Of a stretch of 64,000 nt of DNA, positions 56,325 through 64,000 are shown piece by piece. The translations under genes were made by a program, and so were the position numbers. Where the stretch lies: positions 124,001-188,000 of the forward strand of contig NSKG01000005.1 in NCBI GenBank assembly GCA_002287035.1. Direction: 5' to 3'. Positions within the stretch are counted from its first letter, which is position 1; each line of letters opens with the position of its first letter. Source of the DNA: Pseudomonas sp. WN033. GTDB taxonomy: Bacteria > Pseudomonadota > Gammaproteobacteria > Pseudomonadales > Pseudomonadaceae. The notes under the pieces were generated by a model. It did no database searches. It was not told the DNA's origin and saw only the letters and a list, made by a program, of their open reading frames with translations.

Positions 56325-56839
56325 GCAGTGTCTCCAGTCAGGGGGCCTGTCGCCCCGTCATCAATAATTACCTGGCAACCGACCGGCGTCAGCTCGAAGA
56401 GTTCCAGCATGTCCTGATTACGCAGGCGAATACAGCCATGGGAACGCGCAACGCCCATTGGCTGGTCGTCGGCAGTGCCATGCAGATAGATATAGCGACG
56501 CTGTGAATCACAATCGCCGCCACGGTTGAAGCCGGGTTGCTCGCCACACAGCCAGAGAATTCGGGTCAGAATCCAGTCGCGCCGGGGGTACTGTGCAGCC
56601 AGTTCCGGCGACCACAGCTCACCGGTTGGACGTCGCCCGACAAACACTGCGCGCAACGGCTGACCATCACCAATCCGCGCCCGGATGCGGTGTCGCCCCC
56701 GAGGCGTACAGCCCGACCCCTCGCGCTCACCGGCGCCATTGACTGCGGTCGAGACCGGGAAATGGCAAACCGCCTGACCGGCCTGATAGCCGGTCAGGGT
56801 CTGTTCTGACAAGGATATGCGGATCAGATCCAGTTGCAT
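56321..56839 (-). CDS. YkuD-domain (L,D-transpeptidase fold) protein without signal peptide
   Basis: This 172-residue protein has the YkuD catalytic motif YLHGTADDQ then SHGCIRLRN, with the nucleophilic Cys. The start ATG 56839 is preceded by CGGAGG. There is no signal peptide or membrane helix, whereas classical L,D-transpeptidases are exported. Cytosolic YkuD enzymes such as ElsL of Acinetobacter and LdcV are L,D-carboxypeptidases in peptidoglycan recycling. It overlaps nagZ, a recycling enzyme, so that role is a good guess. It is 57 bases after psrA. Confidence 0.85.
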   Translation of the reverse strand: MQLDLIRISLSEQTLTGYQAGQAVCHFPVSTAVNGAGEREGSGCTPRGRHRIRARIGDGQPLRAVFVGRRPTGELWSPELAAQYPRRDWILTRILWLCGEQPGFNRGGDCDSQRRYIYLHGTADDQPMGVARSHGCIRLRNQDMLELFELTPVGCQVIIDDGATGPLTGDTA

Positions 56840-56896
56840 GCGCACCTCCGGGAAAGTGCACACCATAACGGATAGAGGGGAAACTGATAAGGGCCG

Positions 56897-57583
56897 TCAG
56901 GCCCTTTCGAGCAATTCGCCGCGGCGCGGATCACTGCCACCGTGCAGCCCGGAGCCTTCAGCACGCATTCCAGCGGCAAGGAAAGGTACCATCAGATGCA
57001 GCACATCATCGACCCCGGCCTGGCTGCCGAACTCGGACTCGGCAATGGCACGCAAAGCCTTCATGCTGGACATGGTGAACGCAGCACTGCCAAGCATGAA
57101 ATGCACTCGCCAGAACAGCTCCTGGGGTGGCAGTTGCGGCGCCGCCTGCATCAGAAAGTGCATGTAGCGGTGGAATACCTTGCCGTAGACCTCACCAAGG
57201 TACTTGCGTAAATGGCCCTGGCTCTGACTGAAAGCCAGCCCGAGCAGACGCATGAAGATCGACAGGTCATTGCCGCTACGGGGCTTAACCGCCAAAGCCT
57301 GACGCACCAGCATCTCCAGCAATTCCTCCAGCGATAACGAACTGCTGCCTTCGCGCTGATGGCGATCAAGCTCCTGCTCCAGACTCGCAACGAAAGGGTT
57401 GAGAAAACGCACAAAGACCGCCTGAATCAGCGCCTTCTTTGAACCGAAGTGGTAATTGACCGCCGCCAGGTTGACCCCGGCCTTGCTGGTAATCAAACGC
57501 AGGGAGGTCTCAGCAAAGCCTTTTTCCGCAAACAATTGCTCGGCGGCGTCCAGGATACGTTCAACAGTTTCCGACTGGGCCAT
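56897..57583 (-). CDS. psrA: TetR-family regulator PsrA
   Basis: This 228-residue regulator has the helix-turn-helix TSLRLITSKAGVNLAAVNYHFG at about 26-47 and a helical ligand domain. In Pseudomonas PsrA represses fatty-acid oxidation and its own gene, activates rpoS, and is released by long-chain fatty acids. I start at ATG 57583, where the protein opens AQSETVERILDAAEQLF as in known PsrA. A perfect palindrome matching its site lies just upstream. fadA lies 5.3 kb away in this same window. Confidence 0.93.
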   Translation of the reverse strand: MAQSETVERILDAAEQLFAEKGFAETSLRLITSKAGVNLAAVNYHFGSKKALIQAVFVRFLNPFVASLEQELDRHQREGSSSLSLEELLEMLVRQALAVKPRSGNDLSIFMRLLGLAFSQSQGHLRKYLGEVYGKVFHRYMHFLMQAAPQLPPQELFWRVHFMLGSAAFTMSSMKALRAIAESEFGSQAGVDDVLHLMVPFLAAGMRAEGSGLHGGSDPRRGELLERA

Positions 57584-57608
57584 TAAGGCAGCTCCCAAAA
57601 TACAAACA

Positions 57609-57636
57609 GATGTTTGAAACATACGTTTCAAACATC
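57609..57636. promoter_or_regulatory. PsrA operator upstream of psrA
   Basis: The palindrome GATGTTTGAAAC-ATAC-GTTTCAAACATC has two perfect 12-bp arms with a 4-base spacer. It contains the known PsrA half-sites GAAAC and GTTTC, about 26 bases upstream of the psrA ATG, so PsrA most likely represses its own gene here. Confidence 0.85.
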
Positions 57637-57721
57637 CTGACTGTCAAGTCAATTCAGGAACCAGTACTGTTTTTATCTGGTAGCTACCTTTTAACCAGTA
57701 GAACCGTGTCTGACAAGCCTC

Positions 57722-57749
57722 TTGCCTCACCGAGATAACTGTATATAAT
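57722..57749 (+). promoter_or_regulatory. Putative sigma-70 promoter of lexA-sulA
   Basis: TTGCCT (57722-57727) and TATAAT (57744-57749) are separated by 16 bases. The -10 lies inside the first LexA box, so LexA binding would block RNA polymerase directly. Confidence 0.7.
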
Positions 57750-57754
57750 CACAG
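57739..57754. promoter_or_regulatory. LexA box 1 upstream of lexA
   Basis: CTGTATATAATCACAG fits the LexA consensus of CTG, ten A/T-rich bases and CAG exactly. It overlaps the -10 box. It is the likely site for SOS autorepression. Confidence 0.92.
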
Positions 57755-57757
57755 TTA

Positions 57758-57773
57758 CTGGATAAAAAAACAG
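57758..57773. promoter_or_regulatory. LexA box 2 upstream of lexA
   Basis: CTGGATAAAAAAACAG also fits CTG-N10-CAG and begins 19 bases after the first box, ending 10 bases before the lexA ATG. Two tandem boxes are also known at E. coli lexA and allow tighter control. The middle is A-rich rather than alternating TA. Confidence 0.8.
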
Positions 57774-57783
57774 GTTAGTCTCC

Positions 57784-58392
57784 ATGCAAAAACTGACGGC
57801 ACGGCAACAACAGATCCTGGCCTTCATCAAGGAGTACATGGACGCCAATGGCTACCCACCGACGCGGGTGGATATCGCCCGGGTTCTGGGCTTCAAATCG
57901 CCAAACGCAGCAGAAGACCACCTCAAGGCCCTGGCCCGCAAGGGCGCGATCGAAATGATTCCCGGCGCCTCACGCGGCATCCGCTTGCCGGATCAGGGCA
58001 CAGAGGCTGACGAAGACCGCTTGCCGGTGATCGGCCAAGTGGCCGCCGGCCAGCCAATTCTTGCCCTGGAAAACATTGAAGACCACTGCCGGATCGACCC
58101 CTCCTTTTTCCGCCCCAAAGCCGACTACCTGCTCAGGGTGCGAGGCATGAGTATGAAGGATATCGGCATCCTCGACGGCGACCTGCTGGCCGTACATCGC
58201 ACCAGCGAAGCTCGCAACGGCCAGGTAGTAGTCGCCCGCGTCGGCGACGAAGTAACAGTCAAGCGCTTCCAGAAACAGGGACGCAAGGTTTCGCTGATAG
58301 CCGAGAACCCGGAGTTCGCCCCCATTGAAGTAGATCTGGGCGAACAGGAACTGACCATCGAAGGTTTGAGTGTCGGCGTTATCCGCCGCTGA
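57784..58392 (+). CDS. lexA: SOS repressor LexA
   Basis: This 202-residue protein has an N-terminal winged helix DNA-binding domain (about 1-70), the self-cleavage bond Ala88-Gly89 in VAAGQP, and the Ser123-Lys160 dyad ([15 protein letters not shown]). RecA on single-stranded DNA triggers its cleavage, which turns on DNA-repair genes. Two LexA boxes upstream show autoregulation. sulA follows with 11 bases between the two genes. Confidence 0.97.
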   Translation: MQKLTARQQQILAFIKEYMDANGYPPTRVDIARVLGFKSPNAAEDHLKALARKGAIEMIPGASRGIRLPDQGTEADEDRLPVIGQVAAGQPILALENIEDHCRIDPSFFRPKADYLLRVRGMSMKDIGILDGDLLAVHRTSEARNGQVVVARVGDEVTVKRFQKQGRKVSLIAENPEFAPIEVDLGEQELTIEGLSVGVIRR

Positions 58393-58403
58393 AGGAGTTG
58401 AGC

Positions 58404-58910
58404 ATGCAGTACCGCCAAAGCCACCCCCGTATTGAACAGGCCGAGCTCTTCCACAACGCCCTGATGGCATCACGCAGCCGTCTTGAGTCTCTGACCACCC
58501 CGGTCAGTGAAGAGGCTCTCACCAACAACGAGGACGCTGGCGGTTTCAGCGAAATCAGTCTCAACGGCGCACCTCGTCATTGCCTGCAGTGGCTGGCTCC
58601 GGTCCTGAGAGAGCTGAGCCAGGCCCGGACCCCGGGCTGGCTGACCCTGGTCGACCCTCCTGAAGCTGTCAGTCACGGCTGGTTGCGCCAAGCCGGGCTC
58701 GACCCCTGGCGCATTCTGATCGTGCGCTCCAAAACCGGCATGGATAGCTTCAAGCTGACTTGCGAACTGCTGCGCCTGGGTTACAGCCATACCGTAGTAA
58801 GCTGGCACCAAACCAGTCAGCAGCAGGCCACCCTATTGGAGAATGCTGCTCGCTCCGGTAGTTGTCGTAGCCTCAACGTGCGCATGGAAAGCACTCAAGC
58901 CGCCGCCTGA
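58404..58910 (+). CDS. sulA: SOS cell-division inhibitor SulA
   Basis: This 168-residue protein is the Pseudomonas type of SulA, which blocks FtsZ assembly after DNA damage. The C-terminal two-thirds (about 60-150, with LTLVDPPEAVSHGWLRQAGLDP and CELLRLGYSHTVVSW) is RecA-like in fold, as in known SulA. I chose ATG 58404, seven bases after AAGGAG; a TTG six bases earlier is less likely. It shares the lexA promoter, as in P. aeruginosa. A hairpin follows. Confidence 0.9.
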   Translation: MQYRQSHPRIEQAELFHNALMASRSRLESLTTPVSEEALTNNEDAGGFSEISLNGAPRHCLQWLAPVLRELSQARTPGWLTLVDPPEAVSHGWLRQAGLDPWRILIVRSKTGMDSFKLTCELLRLGYSHTVVSWHQTSQQQATLLENAARSGSCRSLNVRMESTQAAA

Positions 58911-58913
58911 AAC

Positions 58914-58945
58914 AAAAATGCCCGCAACGTTTGTTGCGGGCATTT
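58914..58945. terminator. Terminator between sulA and a convergent small gene
   Basis: AAATGCCCGCAAC (58916-58928) and GTTGCGGGCATTT (58933-58945) pair perfectly over GTTT. The T run is good for the leftward gene and weak for sulA, though the hairpin is strong both ways. Confidence 0.85.
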
Positions 58946-58983
58946 ACGCTTGAATGCCGGGCCGCCAAACCCTGAGCGCAGCA

Positions 58984-59223
58984 TCAGTGCAGTACGCGGT
59001 GCTCCGGAATGTAGTCGTCTTCTTCCTCATCCATGACCTGTCCGGCGACCTGCATTCCAGCGCTGATCATGGCCTTGGCCACCTCAATGTAGTGCCCTTG
59101 CAGGTATTCCTGGGCATCGGCAGAAAACTCGATGGTCAAGAGCGGCTCACCCTCCTCGTCCGAACGACGAAGGGCCACTTTACCATCGGCCAGCTCTACG
59201 ATTTCGAGAAAGGGTGAAGGCAT
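58984..59223 (-). CDS. Small acidic protein of unknown function
   Basis: This 79-residue protein begins PSPFLEIVELADGKVALRR and ends in an acidic DEEEDDYIPEHRVLH tail. There is no signal peptide or clear domain. It matches a small conserved gene found at this place in pseudomonads, between sulA and topA. The function is unknown. A terminator for it lies 39 bases downstream of its stop. Confidence 0.82.
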   Translation of the reverse strand: MPSPFLEIVELADGKVALRRSDEEGEPLLTIEFSADAQEYLQGHYIEVAKAMISAGMQVAGQVMDEEEDDYIPEHRVLH

Positions 59224-59280
59224 GACTATATTCTCCTGTAACGGGGGCAGTGTACCACAATCACCACAGCCCTCGCAGAC

Positions 59281-59793
59281 TTACCACTCCTGCATCCCAT
59301 CCCGATAGCAACTCACCCGCTCATTGAGCGCCGCCAGTGCTTCCTCAGCCTGCGCCAAGCCCCACTCCTTCGCAGGCTCCAATGCGCTGCTGGCGATGAT
59401 CTGCTCATCAGCTCGGGGCTTGCTTTCCTGCGGTTTGGGCGGCGCCTGCAATTGCTGCCAGGCGGCTAGCAGACCGGCCAGCCAGGTTTCCTTGTGCAGC
59501 GCCAGTTCATTCAGCTCGGCGAGCTCGGGGCCCGGATAGCGCTCAGCGACCCGGCCATCGAGTACCTGCTCCACCGTGCGCACATCCAGCAACGGCCAGC
59601 GGTAACGATCAGCCACTTCGTGAATGACCGCCAGCACCGCCCGGTACAGGTGAAAAACCACATGCTCACGGTGATAACGGGCCTGGGTCACGGCATCGAG
59701 CGCACCCGACTCCGTTGCCTGACGCCAACTGGCCAACGACCAACGGGCAAAGTGCAAGGCCTGGTTGGTACGGGTATAGACTTCATTGGCCAT
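59281..59793 (-). CDS. Conserved hypothetical protein (pseudomonad DUF)
   Basis: This 170-residue cytoplasmic protein has a helical, aromatic-rich first half (NEVYTRTNQALHFARWSLASW) and an Ala/Glu-rich second half; no signal peptide or catalytic motif is visible. It is conserved between topA and the small acidic gene in pseudomonads (PA3010-like), and the function is unknown. Its start is 10 bases after the topA stop, so it is probably co-transcribed with topA. Confidence 0.82.
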   Translation of the reverse strand: MANEVYTRTNQALHFARWSLASWRQATESGALDAVTQARYHREHVVFHLYRAVLAVIHEVADRYRWPLLDVRTVEQVLDGRVAERYPGPELAELNELALHKETWLAGLLAAWQQLQAPPKPQESKPRADEQIIASSALEPAKEWGLAQAEEALAALNERVSCYRDGMQEW

Positions 59794-59803
59794 GATTCAC
59801 CTC

Positions 59804-62422
59804 TCAACGCTTGGCTTTGCTGCGGCCATCGTCGACCGACCACTGCTTGCCGTCATAGAAGGCACGCCAACCCGTCGGCTTGCCTTCCACCTCACTCTGT
59901 ACATATTGCTCCTTTGTCTTGCGGCTGTAACGTACAACCGTCGGATGACCATCCGGGTCTTTTACCGGAGCATCGAACAGGAAGTGATATTTGGGATCGA
60001 TTTCAGCCTGATGCGGCAGCAGCTCGGCCACCAGCGGCGCCCGGGTCTCACGGTTCTTCGGGAACTGACTGGCAGCCAGGAACAGCCCAGAGGCGCCATC
60101 ACGCAGCACGTAGATATCATCAACCTTTTCACAGCGCAGCTCTGGCATCTTCACCGGGTCCATCTTCGGCGGCGCGGCCTCACCATTTTTCAGTAGCTTG
60201 CGGGTGTTCTTGCAGGCGCTGTTGGTGCAACCGAAGTACTTGCCGAAACGACCAGTCTTGAGCTGCATTTCGCTGCCACACTTGTCACATTCAAGGGTCG
60301 GACCGTCATAACCCTTGATCTTGAACTGCCCTTCTTCGATCTCAAAGCCACTGCAATCAGGGTTATTGCCGCAGACGTGCAGTTTGCGCTTTTCATCGAC
60401 CAGATAACTGTCCATCGCCGTACCGCACAGCGCGCAACGATGGCGGGTGCGCAGCACCCGTGACTCACCTTCGTCATCATCTGCCGCGACTTCGTTGCCA
60501 GGCACCAGGTTGATGGTCGCCTTGCAGCGTTCCTTGGGCGGCAGCGCATAGCCAGAGCAGCCAAGGAACACCCCGGTTGAAGCAGTACGGATCATCATAG
60601 GCCGGCCACATTCGTGACAGGCGATATCGGTCAGGGTTGGCTGATTGGCCTGCATCCCCTGCCCTTCGGCACTGGCTTCGGCCGTGCTGAGCTTGCGCCG
60701 GAAGTCGGTATAGAACTCATCCAGCACCTGCTTCCACGGCACACCACCCTGAGCCACTTCATCCAGCGACTCTTCCATACTGGCAGTAAAGCCATAATCC
60801 ATCAGGTTGGGGAAGCTTTCGCTAAGCCGGTCGGTGACGATATCGCCCATCTTTTCGGCATAGAAGCGCCGATTGTTCAGGGTCACGTAGCCGCGTTCCT
60901 GAATGGTCGAAATGATCGCGGCATAGGTCGACGGTCGGCCGATCCCACGCTTCTCCAGCTCCTTGACCAGACTGGCCTCGGAGTAACGGGCCGGTGGCTT
61001 GGTAAAATGCTGTTTGGGGTCAAGCTTGTTGAGCTTGAGTGCGTCCTGGACCTGCAAATCCGGCAACACCTCGTCCTCGCCGCCCTTGCCTTGCGGCGGC
61101 ATGACCTTGGTATAACCATCGAACTGCAGGATACGGCCCTTGGCGCGCAGCTCGAACTCACCAGCCTGCGCGGTGATGCTGGTCGACAGATAACGGGCTG
61201 GCGGCATCTGGCAAGCCACGAACTGACGCCAGATCAGCTCATACAGGCGCTCAGCGTCACGCTCCATGCCCTTGAGGTCAGTGGCCTTGAGCTTGACGTC
61301 AGAAGGACGAATCGCCTCGTGCGCCTCCTGAGCGCCTTCCTTGCTGCTGTAGACGTTGGGCTTTTCCGGCAGGTACTGCTTACCGAAAGCCGACTCAATG
61401 TAACCGCGAGCCATGCCGATGGCATCGGCCGACAGGTTGGTCGAGTCGGTTCGCATATAGGTGATATAGCCCGCCTCGTACAGACGCTGGGCCATCATCA
61501 TGGTTTTCTTGACGCTGAAGCCCAGGCGGGTACTGGCGGCCTGTTGCAGCGTCGAGGTAATAAAGGGCGCACTGGGGCGGGTGCTGGTCGGCTTGTCTTC
61601 GCGCTTGGCTACCTGATAGCTGGCCGCCTTGAGCTTTTCCAGCGCAGCATCGGTCTGCGCCTTGTTAAGCGGGCGGAAGGTCTCGCCATTCTGGCGCACC
61701 ACCTCGAAGCGGACTGACTCGGCCTTGGGCGTATCCAGCAATGCATGCACTTCCCAGAACTCTTCCGGGACGAAGGCTCGGATTTCCCGCTCGCGATCAA
61801 CAATCAGCTTGACCGCTACCGACTGCACCCGGCCAGCCGACAGGCCACGGGCAATTTTCTGCCACAGTAGCGGCGAGACCATATAGCCAACTACCCGGTC
61901 GAGAAAACGCCGGGCCTGCTGGGCATTGACCCGATTCAGGTCCAGCTCACCGGGCTTGGAAAAGGCCTCTTGAATGGCCTTCTTGGTAATTTCATTGAAC
62001 ACCACGCGCTTGTAGCGGCTTTCATCGCCGCCGATGCTTTCGCGCAGGTGCCAGGCAATCGCTTCCCCCTCACGGTCCAAGTCCGTTGCGAGGTAGACGG
62101 TATCGGCATCCTTGGCCAGACGACGCAGCTCGTCGATGACCTTCTCCTTGCCCGGCAGAATCTCGTAGCGCGCCGCCCAGCCATTCTCGGGGTCCACCCC
62201 CATGCGATTGACCAGCTGGATACGCGCCTTGGTGGCCTTGTCGAGCTCCTGGGCCGACGCCGCCTTGCGCCCATTCTTGGGCTTGCTCTCGGTCTTGCTC
62301 CCGCTGGTGGGCAGATCGCGGATATGGCCGATACTCGACTTCACCACGAAATCATTACCAAGATACTTGTTGATTGTCTTGGCTTTGGCGGGCGATTCCA
62401 CAATGACCAGTGCTTTTCCCAT
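59804..62422 (-). CDS. topA: DNA topoisomerase I
   Basis: This 872-residue enzyme relaxes negative supercoils. The Toprim domain opens with [19 protein letters not shown] and includes [17 protein letters not shown] with the Mg-binding Asp and Glu. The catalytic Tyr is in [13 protein letters not shown]. Three four-Cys zinc-ribbon motifs follow ([24 protein letters not shown]). I start at ATG 62422; longer readings add non-conserved residues. It is co-directional with the two small genes downstream and the DUF1653 gene upstream. Confidence 0.96.
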   Translation of the reverse strand: MGKALVIVESPAKAKTINKYLGNDFVVKSSIGHIRDLPTSGSKTESKPKNGRKAASAQELDKATKARIQLVNRMGVDPENGWAARYEILPGKEKVIDELRRLAKDADTVYLATDLDREGEAIAWHLRESIGGDESRYKRVVFNEITKKAIQEAFSKPGELDLNRVNAQQARRFLDRVVGYMVSPLLWQKIARGLSAGRVQSVAVKLIVDREREIRAFVPEEFWEVHALLDTPKAESVRFEVVRQNGETFRPLNKAQTDAALEKLKAASYQVAKREDKPTSTRPSAPFITSTLQQAASTRLGFSVKKTMMMAQRLYEAGYITYMRTDSTNLSADAIGMARGYIESAFGKQYLPEKPNVYSSKEGAQEAHEAIRPSDVKLKATDLKGMERDAERLYELIWRQFVACQMPPARYLSTSITAQAGEFELRAKGRILQFDGYTKVMPPQGKGGEDEVLPDLQVQDALKLNKLDPKQHFTKPPARYSEASLVKELEKRGIGRPSTYAAIISTIQERGYVTLNNRRFYAEKMGDIVTDRLSESFPNLMDYGFTASMEESLDEVAQGGVPWKQVLDEFYTDFRRKLSTAEASAEGQGMQANQPTLTDIACHECGRPMMIRTASTGVFLGCSGYALPPKERCKATINLVPGNEVAADDDEGESRVLRTRHRCALCGTAMDSYLVDEKRKLHVCGNNPDCSGFEIEEGQFKIKGYDGPTLECDKCGSEMQLKTGRFGKYFGCTNSACKNTRKLLKNGEAAPPKMDPVKMPELRCEKVDDIYVLRDGASGLFLAASQFPKNRETRAPLVAELLPHQAEIDPKYHFLFDAPVKDPDGHPTVVRYSRKTKEQYVQSEVEGKPTGWRAFYDGKQWSVDDGRSKAKR

Positions 62423-62506
62423 GGGTAACTGTATTCCTGACTCAATCGATTCTGGTTGGCGGCGCTCGGGCCGGCCCACTCCCGGTGCAGACCGGAGGGC
62501 CAGAGC

Positions 62507-62719
62507 CTACACGTCTTCGCTGATAAAGGTAAAGCGTGGATGCAGCATGCCGTCAACTTCAACCTGTTCACTGAACATGGCCAGCGGCCGGGCCCACAGA
62601 CTGTAATCGCCATACAAAGTGCGATACACCACCAGCTCTTCCTCGGTCTCTGAGTGACGGGCAACGCCAATGACCTGGTAATCCTTTCCTTTATAGTGAC
62701 GATAGCGACCGGGCTTCAT
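62507..62719 (-). CDS. DUF1653 protein
   Basis: This 70-residue protein matches DUF1653: [26 protein letters not shown], then [20 protein letters not shown]. The family is a small SH3-like barrel of unknown function. I chose ATG 62719, with AGGAGG just upstream; a longer start adds five residues and lacks that site. It precedes topA by 84 bases on the same strand. Confidence 0.88.
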   Translation of the reverse strand: MKPGRYRHYKGKDYQVIGVARHSETEEELVVYRTLYGDYSLWARPLAMFSEQVEVDGMLHPRFTFISEDV

Positions 62720-62820
62720 AGGACCTCCTGACAATGAAAAAGACGCGAGTGTAACTGAGCTGCCCCCGCCAGACGCTACGCTCAGGCACTCAGCACATAG
62801 ACCGGGTTACGCTCGCAAAT

Positions 62821-62850
62821 AAAAAAGCCGGGGCACAGGGCCCCGGCTTT
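62821..62850 (-). terminator. Terminator of the fadA (fadBA) transcript
   Basis: AAAGCCGGGGC (62824-62834) and GCCCCGGCTTT (62840-62850) pair perfectly over a 5-base loop. Read leftward it ends in TTTTTTATTT. It lies 17 bases after the fadA stop. Confidence 0.93.
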
Positions 62851-62866
62851 GTCCGTAGCGATTGCG

Positions 62867-64000
<1,134 letters not shown>

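Overview
The window is a continuous stretch of gamma-proteobacterial chromosome with moderate-to-high GC. From about 10 kb to the end its gene order is the one I recall for Pseudomonas aeruginosa PAO1 from PA2959 (TatD-family) to PA3013 (fadA): ycfH-pilZ-holB-tmk-mltG-pabC-fabF-acpP-fabG-fabD-plsX-rpmF-yceD, yceF, sppA-HAD-rluC, rne, murB-ptp-kdsB-ycaR-lpxK-exbD-exbB, comEC, lol genes, sth, nqr, gap, mfd, mtnP, nagZ, psrA, lexA-sulA, topA, fadA. The organism is therefore Pseudomonas in the broad sense. Departures from PAO1 (a single Lol permease gene, no amino-acid permease between nqrA and gap, a mechanosensitive channel gene between mtnP and nagZ) suggest a lineage some distance from P. aeruginosa, possibly Halopseudomonas; that assignment is inference.

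Region by region. 1-9.8 kb is the more variable part: a radical SAM protein cut by the window edge, a type-B carboxylesterase lipoprotein, an exported amidohydrolase, a TetR regulator, a complete polyamine-type ABC importer (binding protein, ATPase, two permeases) and a divergent class-V aminotransferase. 9.9-10.05 kb holds a probable RgsA small RNA ending in a strong terminator. 10-20.4 kb is a leftward cluster for lipid and cell-envelope precursors and replication. 20.5-24 kb holds yceF, a 156-bp palindromic MITE-like element, then sppA, a phosphatase and rluC. 24-27.5 kb is RNase E behind a 500-bp leader. 27.6-34.5 kb is a leftward cluster for peptidoglycan (murB), Kdo and lipid A (kdsB, lpxK), an ExbBD motor and the DNA uptake channel ComEC. 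34.6-38.8 kb holds the lipoprotein exporter LolD plus one permease, a PilZ protein, a small exported protein and a glycerophosphodiesterase. 38.8-47.4 kb is energy metabolism: soluble transhydrogenase and the full Na+-NQR operon nqrABCDEF-apbE-nqrM. 47.7-53.4 kb holds a long-form GAPDH divergent from mfd-csiV. 53.4-57.6 kb is a leftward set psrA-ykuD-nagZ-mscS-mtnP that mixes peptidoglycan recycling and purine salvage. 57.7-64 kb holds the SOS unit lexA-sulA with two LexA boxes, then small conserved genes, topA and the 3' part of fadA.

The cooperating sets are: fatty-acid initiation and elongation (fabD, fabG, acpP, fabF, plsX); Na+-NQR with its flavin transferase ApbE and maturation factor NqrM; envelope assembly (murB, kdsB, lpxK, lol, mltG); muropeptide recycling (nagZ with a YkuD enzyme that has no signal peptide); the SOS response (lexA, sulA); and fatty-acid sensing and oxidation (psrA, fadA). 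No tRNA or rRNA gene, CRISPR array, prophage or insertion sequence was seen. I found no convincing new multi-gene system. The most useful leads are the palindromic element at 21.08-21.24 kb, the single-permease Lol arrangement, the cytosolic YkuD enzyme beside nagZ, and the RgsA candidate.
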